DNA of 64,000 nt from Scatavimonas merdigallinarum (GCA_018713055.1 DVFW01000028.1:62001-126000), one strand, 5' to 3'; counted from the first letter of the stretch, positions 52,376-61,830 are shown. Translations and numbers: made by a program. Notes: generated by a model from the sequence alone, not told the origin.

Positions 52376-52498
52376 TGCAACGCCCCTTTCACGGATTTTG
52401 GAGTAAGCCCATTTATGGGAAAGACGCCTTCCTTAATCTGAGATTGAAGGATATTTTTTGATCCGGTGGGTAAAATGATAAAAAAGGTGGATTATGCA
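52376..52498 (+). promoter_or_regulatory. Structured leader of rpsO
   Basis: The 5' leader can fold CCTTC-CTT-AATC-TGA-GATT-GAAGG (52427-52451 region), followed by ATATTTTTTG, which looks like an attenuator ahead of the gene. S15 genes are commonly autoregulated by S15 binding to their own leader, so this is a candidate control element. I did not match it to a named S15 leader class. Confidence 0.45.
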
Positions 52499-52762
52499 AT
52501 GTTAAAAGAAGAAAAGAATGCAATTATGCAGGAGTATGCCCTGCATGAAGGCGATACGGGTTCCCCTGAGGTGCAGATTGCGCTTTTGACAAAAAGGATC
52601 AACGATTTGACCGAGCATTTGAAAGTGCACAAGAAGGATCACCATTCCCGCAGGGGTTTGCTGAAGATGGTAGGGCAGAGAAGAAGCCTGCTGAATTATC
52701 TGATTAAGACCGATATTGAGCGTTACCGCTCGATTATCGCCAAGCTAGGCATACGTAAATAA
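52499..52762 (+). CDS. rpsO: Small ribosomal subunit protein uS15
   Basis: 87 residues, binds the central domain of 16S rRNA in the 30S subunit. The sequence is typical: MLKEEKNAIMQEYALHEGDTG, SPEVQIALLTKRINDLTEHLK, HKKDHHSRRGLLKMVGQRR, and the Lys/Arg end. The ATG at 52499 has AAGGTGG 8 bases upstream and gives the standard length; the in-frame start at 52466 adds 11 residues not seen in the family. pnp follows after 177 nt, the classical rpsO-pnp arrangement. Confidence 0.97.
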   Translation: MLKEEKNAIMQEYALHEGDTGSPEVQIALLTKRINDLTEHLKVHKKDHHSRRGLLKMVGQRRSLLNYLIKTDIERYRSIIAKLGIRK

Positions 52763-52939
52763 GGATGTTTTCGGGGCAGGCGGCATTGTGCCGTCTGCCC
52801 TGTTGGTCATCTGCTGGCATTTACGGCGGAAGCATTTGGTTAGCAGTGAAACGGATATTTTGCATGCTTGGAATATCGGTTTTATTGCTAAGCGGTGCCT
52901 CCCTGTAAAATAAATATTTTAATTTCAGGAGGAAGAGAT

Positions 52940-55138
52940 ATGTTTGAAAATTATAAGGTATTTGAAACGGACTTTGCCGGCCGCCCGCTTGTAGTGGAAA
53001 CGGGAAAGATTGCCCAGCTGGCAAACGGCTCTTGCTTTGTGCGCTATGGCGACACGGTGGTTAACGTGGCTGTAACGGCCTCTGCAAAGCCGCGCGAGGG
53101 GATTGACTTTTTCCCGCTTTCTGTGGATTTTGAAGAAAAGCTTTATGCGGTGGGAAAAATACCCGGCTCTTTTTTGAAGAGAGAGGGGCGGCCGTCTGAA
53201 AAGGCGATCCTTGTGTCACGCGTGATAGACAGGCCGATCCGGCCGCTGTTTCCGAAAGATATGCGCAACGACGTCTCTGTTGTTTGCACCGTTATGTCGG
53301 TAGACGGCGACTGCTCGCCTGAAATTGCGGCAATGGTGGGTACATCGATTGCGCTTTCTATTTCAGATATTCCGTGGAACGGGCCGATTTCGGGCGTTTC
53401 TGTCGGCTATGTGGACGGCGAATTTGTCATCAACCCAACGCAGGAGCAGCGCGAAAGGTCCCAAATGGCTGTGACGGTTGCTTCTACAGACAGCCGCATT
53501 GCCATGATTGAGGCCGGTGCGGAAATGGTCAGTGACGAGGTTATGTTCAACGGCATTATAGCCGGGCATGAGGCAAACCAGAAAATCATTGCCTTTATTA
53601 AGGAGATTCAGGCCCAGATTGGCAAACAAAAATTTTCTTATCCAAGCAACGAACCGGATGAAGAGATGTTCCATACAATCCGTGATTTTGCGCTGGAGGA
53701 TATTAAGCTTGCGCTTGATACCGACGATAAAACGGTGCGGGACGAAAGGCTGCAGCCGGTTTATGAGGCTGTACATGAGAAATTTGATGCCATCTACCCC
53801 GAACAGGAGGCAAAAATTGACGAATGCCTGTACAAAACGCAGAAGTATGTTGTACGCCGCTGGCTGCTTGACGAGCAAAAACGTGTGGACGGCAGAGGGA
53901 TGAACGAAATTCGCCCGTTGGCCGCAGAGACAGGCCTTTTGCCCAGGGCACACGGCTCCGGCTTGTTTACAAGAGGGCAAACGCAGGTGCTTACGGCCGC
54001 AACGCTCGGCCCGGTGAGCGACCAACAGCTGCTGGACGGAATTGACGATGAAGAATATAAGCGCTATATGCACCATTATAACTTTCCGTCTTATTCTGTT
54101 GGCGAAACGCGCCCCAGCAGGGGGCCGGGCCGAAGGGAAATTGGCCATGGCGCGCTGGCGGAGCGGGCGCTTGTGCCGGTGATTCCGTCTGTGGAGGAAT
54201 TTCCCTATGCCATCCGCCTGGTTTCTGAGGTTGTATCCTCCAACGGCTCTACTTCGCAGGGCTCCATTTGCGGCTCCACGCTGGCACTGATGGACGCCGG
54301 CGTGCCGATTAAGGCGCCGGTTGCCGGTATTTCCTGCGGCCTGATCACAGAGGGAGAGCGCTGGATGACAATGGTGGATATCCAGGGGCTGGAAGACTTT
54401 TTTGGCGATATGGACTTTAAGGTAGCGGGCACGCATGAGGGGATCACGGCGATCCAGATGGATTTGAAAATAGACGGCCTTACGCCGGAAATGGTTAAAG
54501 AAGCGCTGGAAAAGACGCATAAGGCCAGGGTTTATATTTTAGATGAAATTATGCTTAAGGCAATTGCGCAGCCGCGCCCGGAGCTTTCCCCGTATGCACC
54601 CAAGATGCTGACCACAACAATCCCTGTTGATAAGATCAGCGAGGTAATTGGCAAGAGTGGAAAGGTGATTAAAGAAATTCAGGCCCAGTGTGAGGTGAAA
54701 ATTGATATTGAAGAGGACGGGCATGTGTTTATCAGTGGCTTGGATGTGGAAAACTGCAAACGTGCGCTTTCCATTGTCGACACAATTGCGAAAGATCCGC
54801 AGCCGGGCGAGATCTTTAAGGGCAAGGTAACGCGGATTATGGATTTTGGCGCGTTTGTAGAGATTGCACCGGGCAAAGAAGGCCTGTGCCATATTTCACA
54901 GTTGGATGTAAAGCGCACTGAAAAGGTAACAGATGCAGTGAACGTGGACGACATTGTTCTGGTAAAAGTGCTTGAAATAGACGACAAAGGAAGGCTGAAC
55001 CTTTCAAGAAGAGAAGCGCTGATAGAAGTGGAAGGCTTGCAGCCGGAAAACGAGGCGCCGCCCAGACGTCCGTATACGGGCGAAAGGGATAGAAGAGGCC
55101 CCAGAGGTGGGCGTAATAACAATCATAACAGAAGCTAA
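52940..55138 (+). CDS. pnp: Polyribonucleotide nucleotidyltransferase (PNPase)
   Basis: Phosphorolytic 3'-5' exoribonuclease of mRNA turnover, 732 residues. Two RNase PH-like domains (about 1-210 and 315-545) flank a helical domain, followed by KH (about 555-610, EVIGKSGKVIKEIQ) and S1 (about 620-690, GKVTRIMDFGAFVEIAPGKEGLCHISQ). The phosphate-binding and catalytic segment GSTSQGSICGSTLALMDAGVPI is intact. The tail is Arg/Gly/Asn rich. The ATG at 52940 follows AGGAGGAAGAGAT; the earlier in-frame start at 52895 lies upstream of that site. Confidence 0.97.
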   Translation: MFENYKVFETDFAGRPLVVETGKIAQLANGSCFVRYGDTVVNVAVTASAKPREGIDFFPLSVDFEEKLYAVGKIPGSFLKREGRPSEKAILVSRVIDRPIRPLFPKDMRNDVSVVCTVMSVDGDCSPEIAAMVGTSIALSISDIPWNGPISGVSVGYVDGEFVINPTQEQRERSQMAVTVASTDSRIAMIEAGAEMVSDEVMFNGIIAGHEANQKIIAFIKEIQAQIGKQKFSYPSNEPDEEMFHTIRDFALEDIKLALDTDDKTVRDERLQPVYEAVHEKFDAIYPEQEAKIDECLYKTQKYVVRRWLLDEQKRVDGRGMNEIRPLAAETGLLPRAHGSGLFTRGQTQVLTAATLGPVSDQQLLDGIDDEEYKRYMHHYNFPSYSVGETRPSRGPGRREIGHGALAERALVPVIPSVEEFPYAIRLVSEVVSSNGSTSQGSICGSTLALMDAGVPIKAPVAGISCGLITEGERWMTMVDIQGLEDFFGDMDFKVAGTHEGITAIQMDLKIDGLTPEMVKEALEKTHKARVYILDEIMLKAIAQPRPELSPYAPKMLTTTIPVDKISEVIGKSGKVIKEIQAQCEVKIDIEEDGHVFISGLDVENCKRALSIVDTIAKDPQPGEIFKGKVTRIMDFGAFVEIAPGKEGLCHISQLDVKRTEKVTDAVNVDDIVLVKVLEIDDKGRLNLSRREALIEVEGLQPENEAPPRRPYTGERDRRGPRGGRNNNHNRS

Positions 55139-55158
55139 AAGCTGTGTTTTGAACAAAT

Positions 55159-55208
55159 CCCCCGGCAGCCGCAGGCAGTATATGCACTGTGGCTGCCGGG
55201 GGGCTTTT
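55159..55208 (+). terminator. Terminator of pnp
   Basis: CCCCCGGCAGCC (55159-55170) pairs with GGCTGCCGGGGG (55191-55202), a 12-bp stem, followed by GCTTTTCT. Confidence 0.85.
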
Positions 55209-55320
55209 CTATTTATTATGCCTTATATAAGCTTGTATTTATTCCACCGGGTTTTATATATTTATATAACTTGTATAAAGAAAAACGTAAAAACAAATTT
55301 GAAGGGAAGGTACAGCCTTT

Positions 55321-55598
55321 ATGAGCTTTGCGTTTGATTTTAATGAACCAGGGATCCGGCAAAGAAAAAATGCAGCAGTAAATCCCTTTATATTGCCGAC
55401 GAGGTGATCGCCGGTATTGAAGAAATTGCAAGCATACCAAATTCCAATTTTAACAATGTTGCCACCAGCATGCTGGAAACGCAGCTAAAAATTCTACAGC
55501 AAAGGTATAAAAAACCACAAAAAAGAATAAGCCTGCCCATAAACGGTGCAAGGCCCGCCATGCCGGGCGGGCCTTTAAAAAACCGTTTAGCAACTTAA
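55321..55598 (+). pseudogene. Small gene broken by a frameshift (possible ribbon-helix-helix protein)
   Basis: A well-placed site (GAAGGGAAGG) precedes ATG 55321, which opens MSFAFDFNEPGIRQRKN and runs to a stop at 55405-55407. An overlapping second frame continues AKKKCSSKSLYIADEVIAGIEEIASIP, then NNVATSMLETQLKILQQRY, which looks like a small DNA-binding or antitoxin-like protein of the ribbon-helix-helix type. The switch lies at the AAAGAAAAAA run near 55364-55371. The second frame has no stop until it has read through a terminator hairpin, suggesting that the native end is also lost. Either a decayed gene or, less likely, a slippery-site frameshift. Confidence 0.5.
55550..55576. terminator. 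Hairpin between the broken small gene and the esterase
   Basis: AAGGCCCGCC and GGCGGGCCTT form a 10-bp stem around a 6-base loop. T tracts are short on both strands (TTT on plus), so it is a modest terminator for the converging esterase gene or the small gene. Confidence 0.6.
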
Positions 55599-56624
55599 AA
55601 GGCAGCCAAACTGCTTTTTTAAAAAATATTCGATTTCCTGCCAGGCTTTTCTGGAGGCCGGAAGAAGGTCTTCCAGCAGCTGGAACGTATGGAACATACC
55701 GGGGTAGCGCGTAAGCGTGACGTCCACACCGGCCGCGCTGGCTTTGTCGTGAATGGTAATGGAATCGCTTTCCAGCAGTTCGTAGGTTCCCACCTGGAGC
55801 AAAATGGGCGGAAAGCCGTGAAAATCGCCGTAGACGGGCGAAAGGTATTTGTCCTGCAGGTCGGTCTGGCCCGCGTAAGCAAGCAGCTTTTCCGGATTGT
55901 CCAGGCAGCTGCCGCTCTGCGCGCCTTTGGCGCGCCCAAACATGGGGTCTTTATAAAGATTATATGTAAAAGACGGCCCCTGCGCGGAAAGGTCGGCCCA
56001 AGGCGACATGCAGATGAGTGCTTTTGGCAGCGCCCGGTTTTCGTCCCGCAGCCGGGCGGTCAGAGACAGGGCAAGGTTGCCGCCGGCGCTGTCGCCCACC
56101 AAAATAATATTTTCCGGCTGATAGCCGTTGTTCAAAAGCCAGTTCCAGGCGTTTTCGGCGTCTTCCAGCGCCGCGGGGTGTACATGCTCGGGCGCAATGC
56201 GGTAATCAATGGAAAGAACGTCCGCGCCTGCGCTGACTTTGGAAAGCTTCAGCGCCGTACTTCTGTATGTATCGGAAAAGCCTACAATATATGCGCCGCC
56301 GTGCAGCTGTAAAACGGCTTTGTCACCCTTTGAGGCGTTGTTTTTTAAAAGCTCCGCCGGCACGTCGCTGATGGTAAAGACATGGTTTGTATAGCCCTTG
56401 GGCGCTTTCCATTTTGAAGGGCGCATGGCCGATTTTTGTCCCAGATCAATAATCCCGCCGTTTTGCATGTGCGAGGTTCGGCAAAAATAGCTGATGGTCT
56501 GGGAAGCCAGGGAATCTAAAAACCGCATTTGCGTTTTTCTTTTATACCGGATGGTAGCAAAAAAACCTGCGGCAATCGCGCCCAGAAAGGCAAGCGCAAT
56601 GGCAAAAAGCTTGAAATTTTGCAT
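55587..56624 (-). CDS. Alpha/beta hydrolase (HSL-type esterase/lipase), membrane anchored
   Basis: 345 residues. One N-terminal helix (about 5-25) followed by an alpha/beta hydrolase domain of the hormone-sensitive lipase group: oxyanion motif LQLHGGAYIVGF, nucleophile elbow LVGDSAGGNLALS, acid in VGTYELLESDSI, and His in GMFHTFQLLED. Likely cleaves short-chain esters; it could remove acyl groups from glycans or lipids at the envelope. ACGGAGGATTTCT precedes the ATG. It is downstream of the PLC-like gene on the same strand, with a 22-nt gap. Confidence 0.92.
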   Translation of the reverse strand: MQNFKLFAIALAFLGAIAAGFFATIRYKRKTQMRFLDSLASQTISYFCRTSHMQNGGIIDLGQKSAMRPSKWKAPKGYTNHVFTISDVPAELLKNNASKGDKAVLQLHGGAYIVGFSDTYRSTALKLSKVSAGADVLSIDYRIAPEHVHPAALEDAENAWNWLLNNGYQPENIILVGDSAGGNLALSLTARLRDENRALPKALICMSPWADLSAQGPSFTYNLYKDPMFGRAKGAQSGSCLDNPEKLLAYAGQTDLQDKYLSPVYGDFHGFPPILLQVGTYELLESDSITIHDKASAAGVDVTLTRYPGMFHTFQLLEDLLPASRKAWQEIEYFLKKQFGCLLSC

Positions 56625-56646
56625 AGAAATCCTCCGTTACAAGGTG

Positions 56647-57537
56647 TTACACAGCCGCGGTCCCGGCTGCCGGTGTAAACGGCTTGCCGCCGGTGGGGGA
56701 GCAGATGTCGCCGCCGCTGAAAAAGAGGTCCGTCATGGCGGTTGCCAGATGGTCTGCCTGCTCAAACAGGTCAAAAAAGGTGCTGGTGCGTATTTGCCCG
56801 TTTTCTTCCCATTCGTTGCCGTTTATATTTGCGTAATCGTATGTATCATCTTCTGTAATGCTTCTGTACATGACAGACGCGCCGGGCGGCAGCCGGCGTT
56901 TCTTTTCTCTTCGCAGAAGAAAATCTTTTTTAAAGCCGGTGCGGTCGGTGTGTTTTTTGAGCCACCGGCGGTAATTTTGCGCACTTTGCAGCACCTGCTC
57001 CGCAGAAACGGTTTCCTGCAAAACAGAATGCAGCAGCACACAATAAAGCAAAGCCATGTGCTGCATGACAACAGGATCTTTTGGCGCGCAGGTTTGCAGC
57101 CGAATGCTGTTTGCAAGCGCGCTTTTTTCATAACGCACCATAATGACATCCAGATTGACTTCGATCATATTATGCGCCACGTCTGCGGAAAGGCCGCTGC
57201 CCTGCGCCGCCATTTGCCCTGCGCCCGACAGGACAAATGGGTGTGCAATGCTGTCCAGCGCGTAATGCGCAAAAAAGCCGAGCGCATAGCTTTGCTCGAT
57301 CTCGTTTTTGCTTTCACGGGCAAAGCGTGACAGAAAAGAAAGGGTTTGGCCGGACGGCGCGGTGTGCAAAAGCGAAGCCAGCGACCGCAGCTTTTCCGAC
57401 TGCGCGGCAAAGAGGAAATCTGGCCCCTGCGCGCCCCACAACAGGGCGTTTTGGTGTATTTTGTGGTCTTTATATGCCTGCTCTGTATAGGCAAGCAGCC
57501 GTTGCGCAAGCAGATAATGCGTAATAACTGAAGGCAT
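56647..57537 (-). CDS. Zinc-dependent phospholipase C-like protein
   Basis: 296 residues of the zinc_dep_PLPC/S1-P1-like group. Clustered His and Asp match the metal site: MPSVITHYLLAQ, LWGAQGPDFLFA, LGFFAHYALDSIAHPFV and NMIEVNLDVIMV. No signal peptide is visible, so unlike clostridial alpha-toxins it is probably intracellular. No C2-type membrane-binding domain. GGGAGGAACGCCTT precedes the ATG. Role unclear; lipid or phosphodiester turnover is possible. Confidence 0.82.
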   Translation of the reverse strand: MPSVITHYLLAQRLLAYTEQAYKDHKIHQNALLWGAQGPDFLFAAQSEKLRSLASLLHTAPSGQTLSFLSRFARESKNEIEQSYALGFFAHYALDSIAHPFVLSGAGQMAAQGSGLSADVAHNMIEVNLDVIMVRYEKSALANSIRLQTCAPKDPVVMQHMALLYCVLLHSVLQETVSAEQVLQSAQNYRRWLKKHTDRTGFKKDFLLRREKKRRLPPGASVMYRSITEDDTYDYANINGNEWEENGQIRTSTFFDLFEQADHLATAMTDLFFSGGDICSPTGGKPFTPAAGTAAV

Positions 57538-57596
57538 AAGGCGTTCCTCCCGGGTTGCGCGGCCGTAAAACGGCCGCGGGCGGATGTAAGATAAGC

Positions 57597-59333
57597 TTAT
57601 TTGTTAATATCCCATTGCGCATATTGGCCGTAGTGGCCGGTTGCAAGGTCAAAAGCGTCTTTTTTGACCTTTTGGCCATCTATATAATATGCGGCGTTTT
57701 CTTCGCCGCTACCGTTGGCAACAATCTTATAGGTTTGGGAATCGGCCGTATATTTGCCGTCTTTATATGCGTTAAAGGAGAACTCCGTGGTTTGGGACGC
57801 ACCGTTTTCAGACACGTAATTTTCACATAACACCACGTTGCCGGTGGTGTTGTCCATATAAATATCCAGCCGGCAGGTTTTGCTGCTGTCGGTTGCGGCA
57901 AAAAAGGCGGTGGAGCGTTTGATTTCGCCGCCGGTTTCTTTTGCAATATCAATCTGGCAGCTGCGCCCACCTGTATAATACAGCAAAAGCTCGTTTGTGC
58001 CGTCGCCGTCTGCATCGATGGCCTTGCTGGCATACAACGCAAGCGCCGTGCCGTTTTCGGCCTGAATGGTTTGGTCCTTAATGGAATCCAGATAGCGGGA
58101 TAACGCTTCTGAATTGCTCCGGACCGTCACCTGAACGCTGCACACGGCCCCGGAAAGGCAGGATAAAACGCCCTGCACTTCGCAGCTGCCGGCATTTTTG
58201 CCGGTGACTACGCCGTTTTTGTTGACGGCGGCCACCGCTTTGTCGGAGGTTGTCCATTCTATACGGTTTAAATAAACCTCTTCAAGCCGCACCACAGGCT
58301 GCGCCTTTTCGTACTTGCCCTGCGCGACGGTGATCGTCCGGTTGGCCCAGTCGGTAAACGCAGGATAATTTTCCCCCAGTGCGGAAAGGGCGGAAAGGTA
58401 CGTTTCTTCGGTTGTATTGCCGCCGTCTATGGAAAAGGTTCCGGAAAGCGGGACGTTTTCGCCGTCTTTATAGCGGTAGACGTCCGTCATGGTTTGGACG
58501 GAAGAAAGCGTGCCGCTCGACGTGCTGTAGAGCGTAACGGTTCGCTTGCCTTGCGTGCCGCTGTTTTGGATAGCGGTGGATTTTATATAGAAGGCAGATG
58601 TTTCACCTGTGCAGACGGTTTCACTGTACGAGGTGTTTGGCTGCTCTAAAAGCGAGGAAAAGCTTTCAAAGGTTTTAAGAGAAACGGGTTTGCCGTTTTG
58701 CAGTGTGACGACCTCTACCGCGGTAATGGAGGCGCCGATCTGGTATTTGAGCAGCAGCACGTAATGCCCGTCTGTCCCCTGGTTTGTGATTCTGCACTGC
58801 ACCAGATTGACGGTCTGCGTTTTTTTGTCGCCATAAGAAACTTTGCGGCTGGAGGGGATTTCCAGCAGATAGTCGTTTAAAAGTTTGATTTCGTCGATTC
58901 GTTCGTCTGTAATGGTAAGCTTATATTCCGCCGTGGCTTTTTTATTGGCGGATGCAACGGCGGTGATGGTGCATTCGCCCGCAGACAGAGCCGTTACTTT
59001 GCCTGTGCTGTCCACAGAAGCCACGTTCGGGTTGGAGCTTGTAAACGAAAGCTCCCGATTTTTGGCGTTTGCAGGGACGATAACGGGGTTGAGCGCAAGT
59101 GTTTCGCCCCGCTTTAGCGCGCCGGGTGTTTTTTCAGCCTGCAGGGCCTGTACATCTGCAGAGGCAGACGGCTGCGTGGCGGGTTCGGTGGGCGCCTGCG
59201 TTGGGGTCTGCACAACGGAAACAGAAGCGATCAGCCTTCCTGCAAGCGTGGGATTGAACAGGAAAACACCCACGGCTGTCAGGGAAAGGACAGCCAGGCA
59301 AATAAAGGTGATAATTGCCGCCTTATGTTTCAT
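57597..59333 (-). CDS. Surface protein with bacterial Ig-like (BIG2) domains
   Basis: 578 residues. An N-terminal signal anchor (about 5-27) and a Thr/Pro/Gln linker are followed by a BIG2 domain (about 65-145, FTSSNPNVASVDSTGKVTALSAGECTITAVAS). A middle region of unknown fold holds a second BIG2-like repeat (about 370-415, WTTSDKAVAAVNKNGVVTGKNAGSCEVQG). The C-terminal part contains IDADGDGTNELLLYYTGG, a calcium-loop-like VCBS motif. Exported and wall- or membrane-associated; ligand unknown. AAAGGAACCTTGCT precedes the ATG. Confidence 0.82.
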   Translation of the reverse strand: MKHKAAIITFICLAVLSLTAVGVFLFNPTLAGRLIASVSVVQTPTQAPTEPATQPSASADVQALQAEKTPGALKRGETLALNPVIVPANAKNRELSFTSSNPNVASVDSTGKVTALSAGECTITAVASANKKATAEYKLTITDERIDEIKLLNDYLLEIPSSRKVSYGDKKTQTVNLVQCRITNQGTDGHYVLLLKYQIGASITAVEVVTLQNGKPVSLKTFESFSSLLEQPNTSYSETVCTGETSAFYIKSTAIQNSGTQGKRTVTLYSTSSGTLSSVQTMTDVYRYKDGENVPLSGTFSIDGGNTTEETYLSALSALGENYPAFTDWANRTITVAQGKYEKAQPVVRLEEVYLNRIEWTTSDKAVAAVNKNGVVTGKNAGSCEVQGVLSCLSGAVCSVQVTVRSNSEALSRYLDSIKDQTIQAENGTALALYASKAIDADGDGTNELLLYYTGGRSCQIDIAKETGGEIKRSTAFFAATDSSKTCRLDIYMDNTTGNVVLCENYVSENGASQTTEFSFNAYKDGKYTADSQTYKIVANGSGEENAAYYIDGQKVKKDAFDLATGHYGQYAQWDINK

Positions 59334-59612
59334 AGCAAGGTTCCTTTCAAAAATAAACTTCCAAAAACGGCAAACGCGTTATCTGGAAGGCGCTGTTTTT
59401 ACTATATTGTTTCCGCAGCTTCTGTCAATTATAAATTTATTATAAATTGCCGGAGGGCGCAGGTCAACTAAAAATCGTCAAATCTCTTGCTAAAATTGTT
59501 CCATCAACGCCAAAAAAGAGAAAAAATGGTTTTTTTTACTGTATTTTACAGAAGAAACCAGCGCTCTAAATAAAAGGGAGATGGGCAGGCCGTGGAAAAG
59601 GAAAAATCTTTA

Positions 59613-59642
59613 TAAAAAAGGCGGACAGAAGATCTGTCCGCC
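59613..59642 (-). terminator. Terminator of the polysaccharide deacetylase gene
   Basis: Minus strand GGCGGACAGA and TCTGTCCGCC form a 10-bp stem followed by TTTTTTATA. The remaining 59343-59610 stretch, up to the Ig-like protein gene, shows no gene. Confidence 0.85.
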
Positions 59643-59668
59643 GGGTTTGTATCTTTTTTCTTATGCAG

Positions 59669-60511
59669 TTATCTGTTGCTCTGGCTTTGGGAGCTGCTTT
59701 CCTTTTTGGAAGAAACAGAGCCGGAGGGGTTTGTGCTTAAAGGCGCAGCGTCTGTGTGCATGCGCCCCTCGTGGTCTGTGGTATAGCTGCCTTTTAACAG
59801 GATTTGGGAGATCGGCACGATTTCGTACCCTTGCGCGCGGATGGCTTCTATAATCATTGGGAGCGCTTGCGGTGTGTTTTTTGCACCGTTGTGCAGCAGG
59901 ATAATGCTTCCGGGTGAAAGATTTTTCTGAATGCGGTCTACCATCTGCTGGGGCGAAGGATCTTTCCAATCGAGACTGTCGATATTCCATTGCACGCAGT
60001 ACATATGGATGCTGTTGACCGTTTCGACCAATGCGTTGTTGTAATCGCCGTAAGGCGGCCGGAACAGGGTGGGGCGTACGCCTGTGATCTTTTCAATTTT
60101 GTCGTTGCAGCCGTTGAGCTCCTTAAGCATATCCTCCCGGCTCTGCTGCGGCATATGCGCGTGCGTGTCGGAGTGATTGCCTACGTCGTGCCCGGCGTCG
60201 TGAATTGCTTTTACGGAATCGGGGTATTTATCCACCCATTCTCCCACAAGAAAAAAGGTGGTTTTTACGTTATATTCGTCCAGCGTATCCAGAAGCCCCT
60301 GCGTTTGCTCGTTCCCCCAGGCGGCGTCAAACGATATGCTTACAACTTTTTCTTCCTGTTCCACACAATATATGGGAATTTTCCTTGTGGTTGTGGACGC
60401 CGTTATAACGCCATTGTAGCTGGACATGCAGACAGACAGCGCAAGAGCTCCCACAAGCAGACAGCAGCCAATAATTAAAAGCCGTTGCTTTGTTAAAACA
60501 AAAAATTTCAT
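59669..60511 (-). CDS. Polysaccharide deacetylase, PdaB-like
   Basis: 280 residues: N-terminal membrane anchor (about 9-30), then a NodB-type deacetylase domain. Motif 1 reads VSISFDAAWGNEQT (usual form TFDDG, so the second Asp is replaced by Ala, as in the PdaB branch where this position varies). The metal ligands of motif 2, GNHSDTHAHM, are present, and motif 3 is LFRPPYGDYN. SLDWKDP and IILLHNGAKNT complete the site. A Ser-rich tail follows. PdaB proteins act in spore cortex peptidoglycan, so this suggests a spore former or a relative. GGGGGAGTCTTT precedes the ATG. Confidence 0.88.
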   Translation of the reverse strand: MKFFVLTKQRLLIIGCCLLVGALALSVCMSSYNGVITASTTTRKIPIYCVEQEEKVVSISFDAAWGNEQTQGLLDTLDEYNVKTTFFLVGEWVDKYPDSVKAIHDAGHDVGNHSDTHAHMPQQSREDMLKELNGCNDKIEKITGVRPTLFRPPYGDYNNALVETVNSIHMYCVQWNIDSLDWKDPSPQQMVDRIQKNLSPGSIILLHNGAKNTPQALPMIIEAIRAQGYEIVPISQILLKGSYTTDHEGRMHTDAAPLSTNPSGSVSSKKESSSQSQSNR

Positions 60512-60567
60512 AAAGACTCCCCCTTATACATAAATGTATGCGGAGGAATGGCTGCAGATGATTTAAT

Positions 60568-61824
60568 TTAAGAATTTACGCTGGTAGCGATTACATCATA
60601 CATGCCGAACATGGGAACAACAATGGAAATTACAACGGTTGCCACTACAATTGCTATGAGTACAGTTAAAACAGGCGTTATAGCGCCTGTCAGGCGTTTG
60701 GTGGATTCGTCCGCCTGCTGTTCGTACATATCCGCCATTTTGCGCAGGGAGTCGGAAAGCATGCCGCTTTCTTCGCCAACGCGGATCATGGAAACAAGCA
60801 AAGCGTCAAACACAGGATACCGCGACATGGCTACGTTGATGGGTGTGCCGATCTTTACATCCTCAATAATCTGGTTCATACAGTCTTTCATATATGCGTT
60901 TGCAATTACATCCCTTGCAAGTTCCAGCGCTTTTAAAATGCGGATGCCCGCGTCTGTAAGCGTAGCCATTATACGACAAAAGCGCGCAATATGGGAAATA
61001 CGTATGACCTTGCCGATTAATGGGATCTTTAGCTGTATACGGCTCCACCACATGCGAAAGCTTTCGTTGTATTTGTATAAGCACCGCAGCCCAATAACGA
61101 GCGCGGCAATGACAAGAAGAATTATGTACCAATGGTTGATCAGTACATTGGAAACGCTCACCGTAAACTGTGTGATAGTCGGAAGTTCGGCGCCAAAGCT
61201 GCTAAAAAGAACGGAAAAGGAAGGAATGACCAGCACGGACAGGACAATCATCAAAATAATTGTAAGACCCAGCAGAAAGACGGGATAAGCCAAAGCGGTT
61301 TTTATCTTGCCAAAAAGGGCAATTTCTTTTTCTAGGATGGAGGCGCACTGGGAAAAAGAAAGATCTAACCGTCCGTTTGCCTCGCCGGCCTGTATAATGT
61401 TGACGACGATATTGGGAAAGGTTTTGAACCTGCTCATGGCGGTGGACAACGGTACGCCGCTGTAAAGTTCTTTTGTAATTTCTGTAAGAATCCTGCGCAG
61501 ATTTTTGTCTGATTCCGTATCGATCATGACCTCCATAGCCATAGAGAGAGGAATCCCTGCTTTCATCATCAGGCCCATTTGGTGCATCATCGCAAGCATG
61601 CGTTTTTTTCTGATTTTTGTATCATGGACGTCTTTCGTGTTAAGCTCCCGTTCCCAAATGCTTTTGCCGGCGTTGATTTCGGCAGGGTCCTGCAGCTGCG
61701 TGACCGAAAGGGCCGTAAGGCCGCGCGAACGCAGGTTTTTCCTGACTTCGTCGCGGGAGCCGGCGGTCATTTCGCCCTTGTATTTTCTGTTTTTGCTGTT
61801 GACGGCGATATAGGTATATTTCAA
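60568..61824 (-). CDS. pilC: Type IV pilus/type II secretion inner-membrane protein PilC/GspF
   Basis: 418 residues with the duplicated GspF architecture: a soluble N-terminal segment (about 1-65, YTYIAVNSKNRKYKGEMTAGSRDEVRKNLRSRG), then two helical GspF domains (MHQMGLMMKAGIPLSMAMEVM and RIMATLTDAGIRILKALELARD), each leading into membrane helices. It starts at TTG after AGAGGTGAT. The order pilB/gspE, pilT, pilC on the minus strand is the common type IV pilus block of Clostridia; pilins are not in the window. Confidence 0.94.
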   Translation of the reverse strand: MKYTYIAVNSKNRKYKGEMTAGSRDEVRKNLRSRGLTALSVTQLQDPAEINAGKSIWERELNTKDVHDTKIRKKRMLAMMHQMGLMMKAGIPLSMAMEVMIDTESDKNLRRILTEITKELYSGVPLSTAMSRFKTFPNIVVNIIQAGEANGRLDLSFSQCASILEKEIALFGKIKTALAYPVFLLGLTIILMIVLSVLVIPSFSVLFSSFGAELPTITQFTVSVSNVLINHWYIILLVIAALVIGLRCLYKYNESFRMWWSRIQLKIPLIGKVIRISHIARFCRIMATLTDAGIRILKALELARDVIANAYMKDCMNQIIEDVKIGTPINVAMSRYPVFDALLVSMIRVGEESGMLSDSLRKMADMYEQQADESTKRLTGAITPVLTVLIAIVVATVVISIVVPMFGMYDVIATSVNS

Positions 61825-61830
61825 GCCAGA

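Noticed and set aside
53363..54520. Long minus-strand open frame inside pnp
   Set aside because: It is entirely antisense to PNPase, has no ribosome site and encodes a low-complexity His/Arg-rich sequence.
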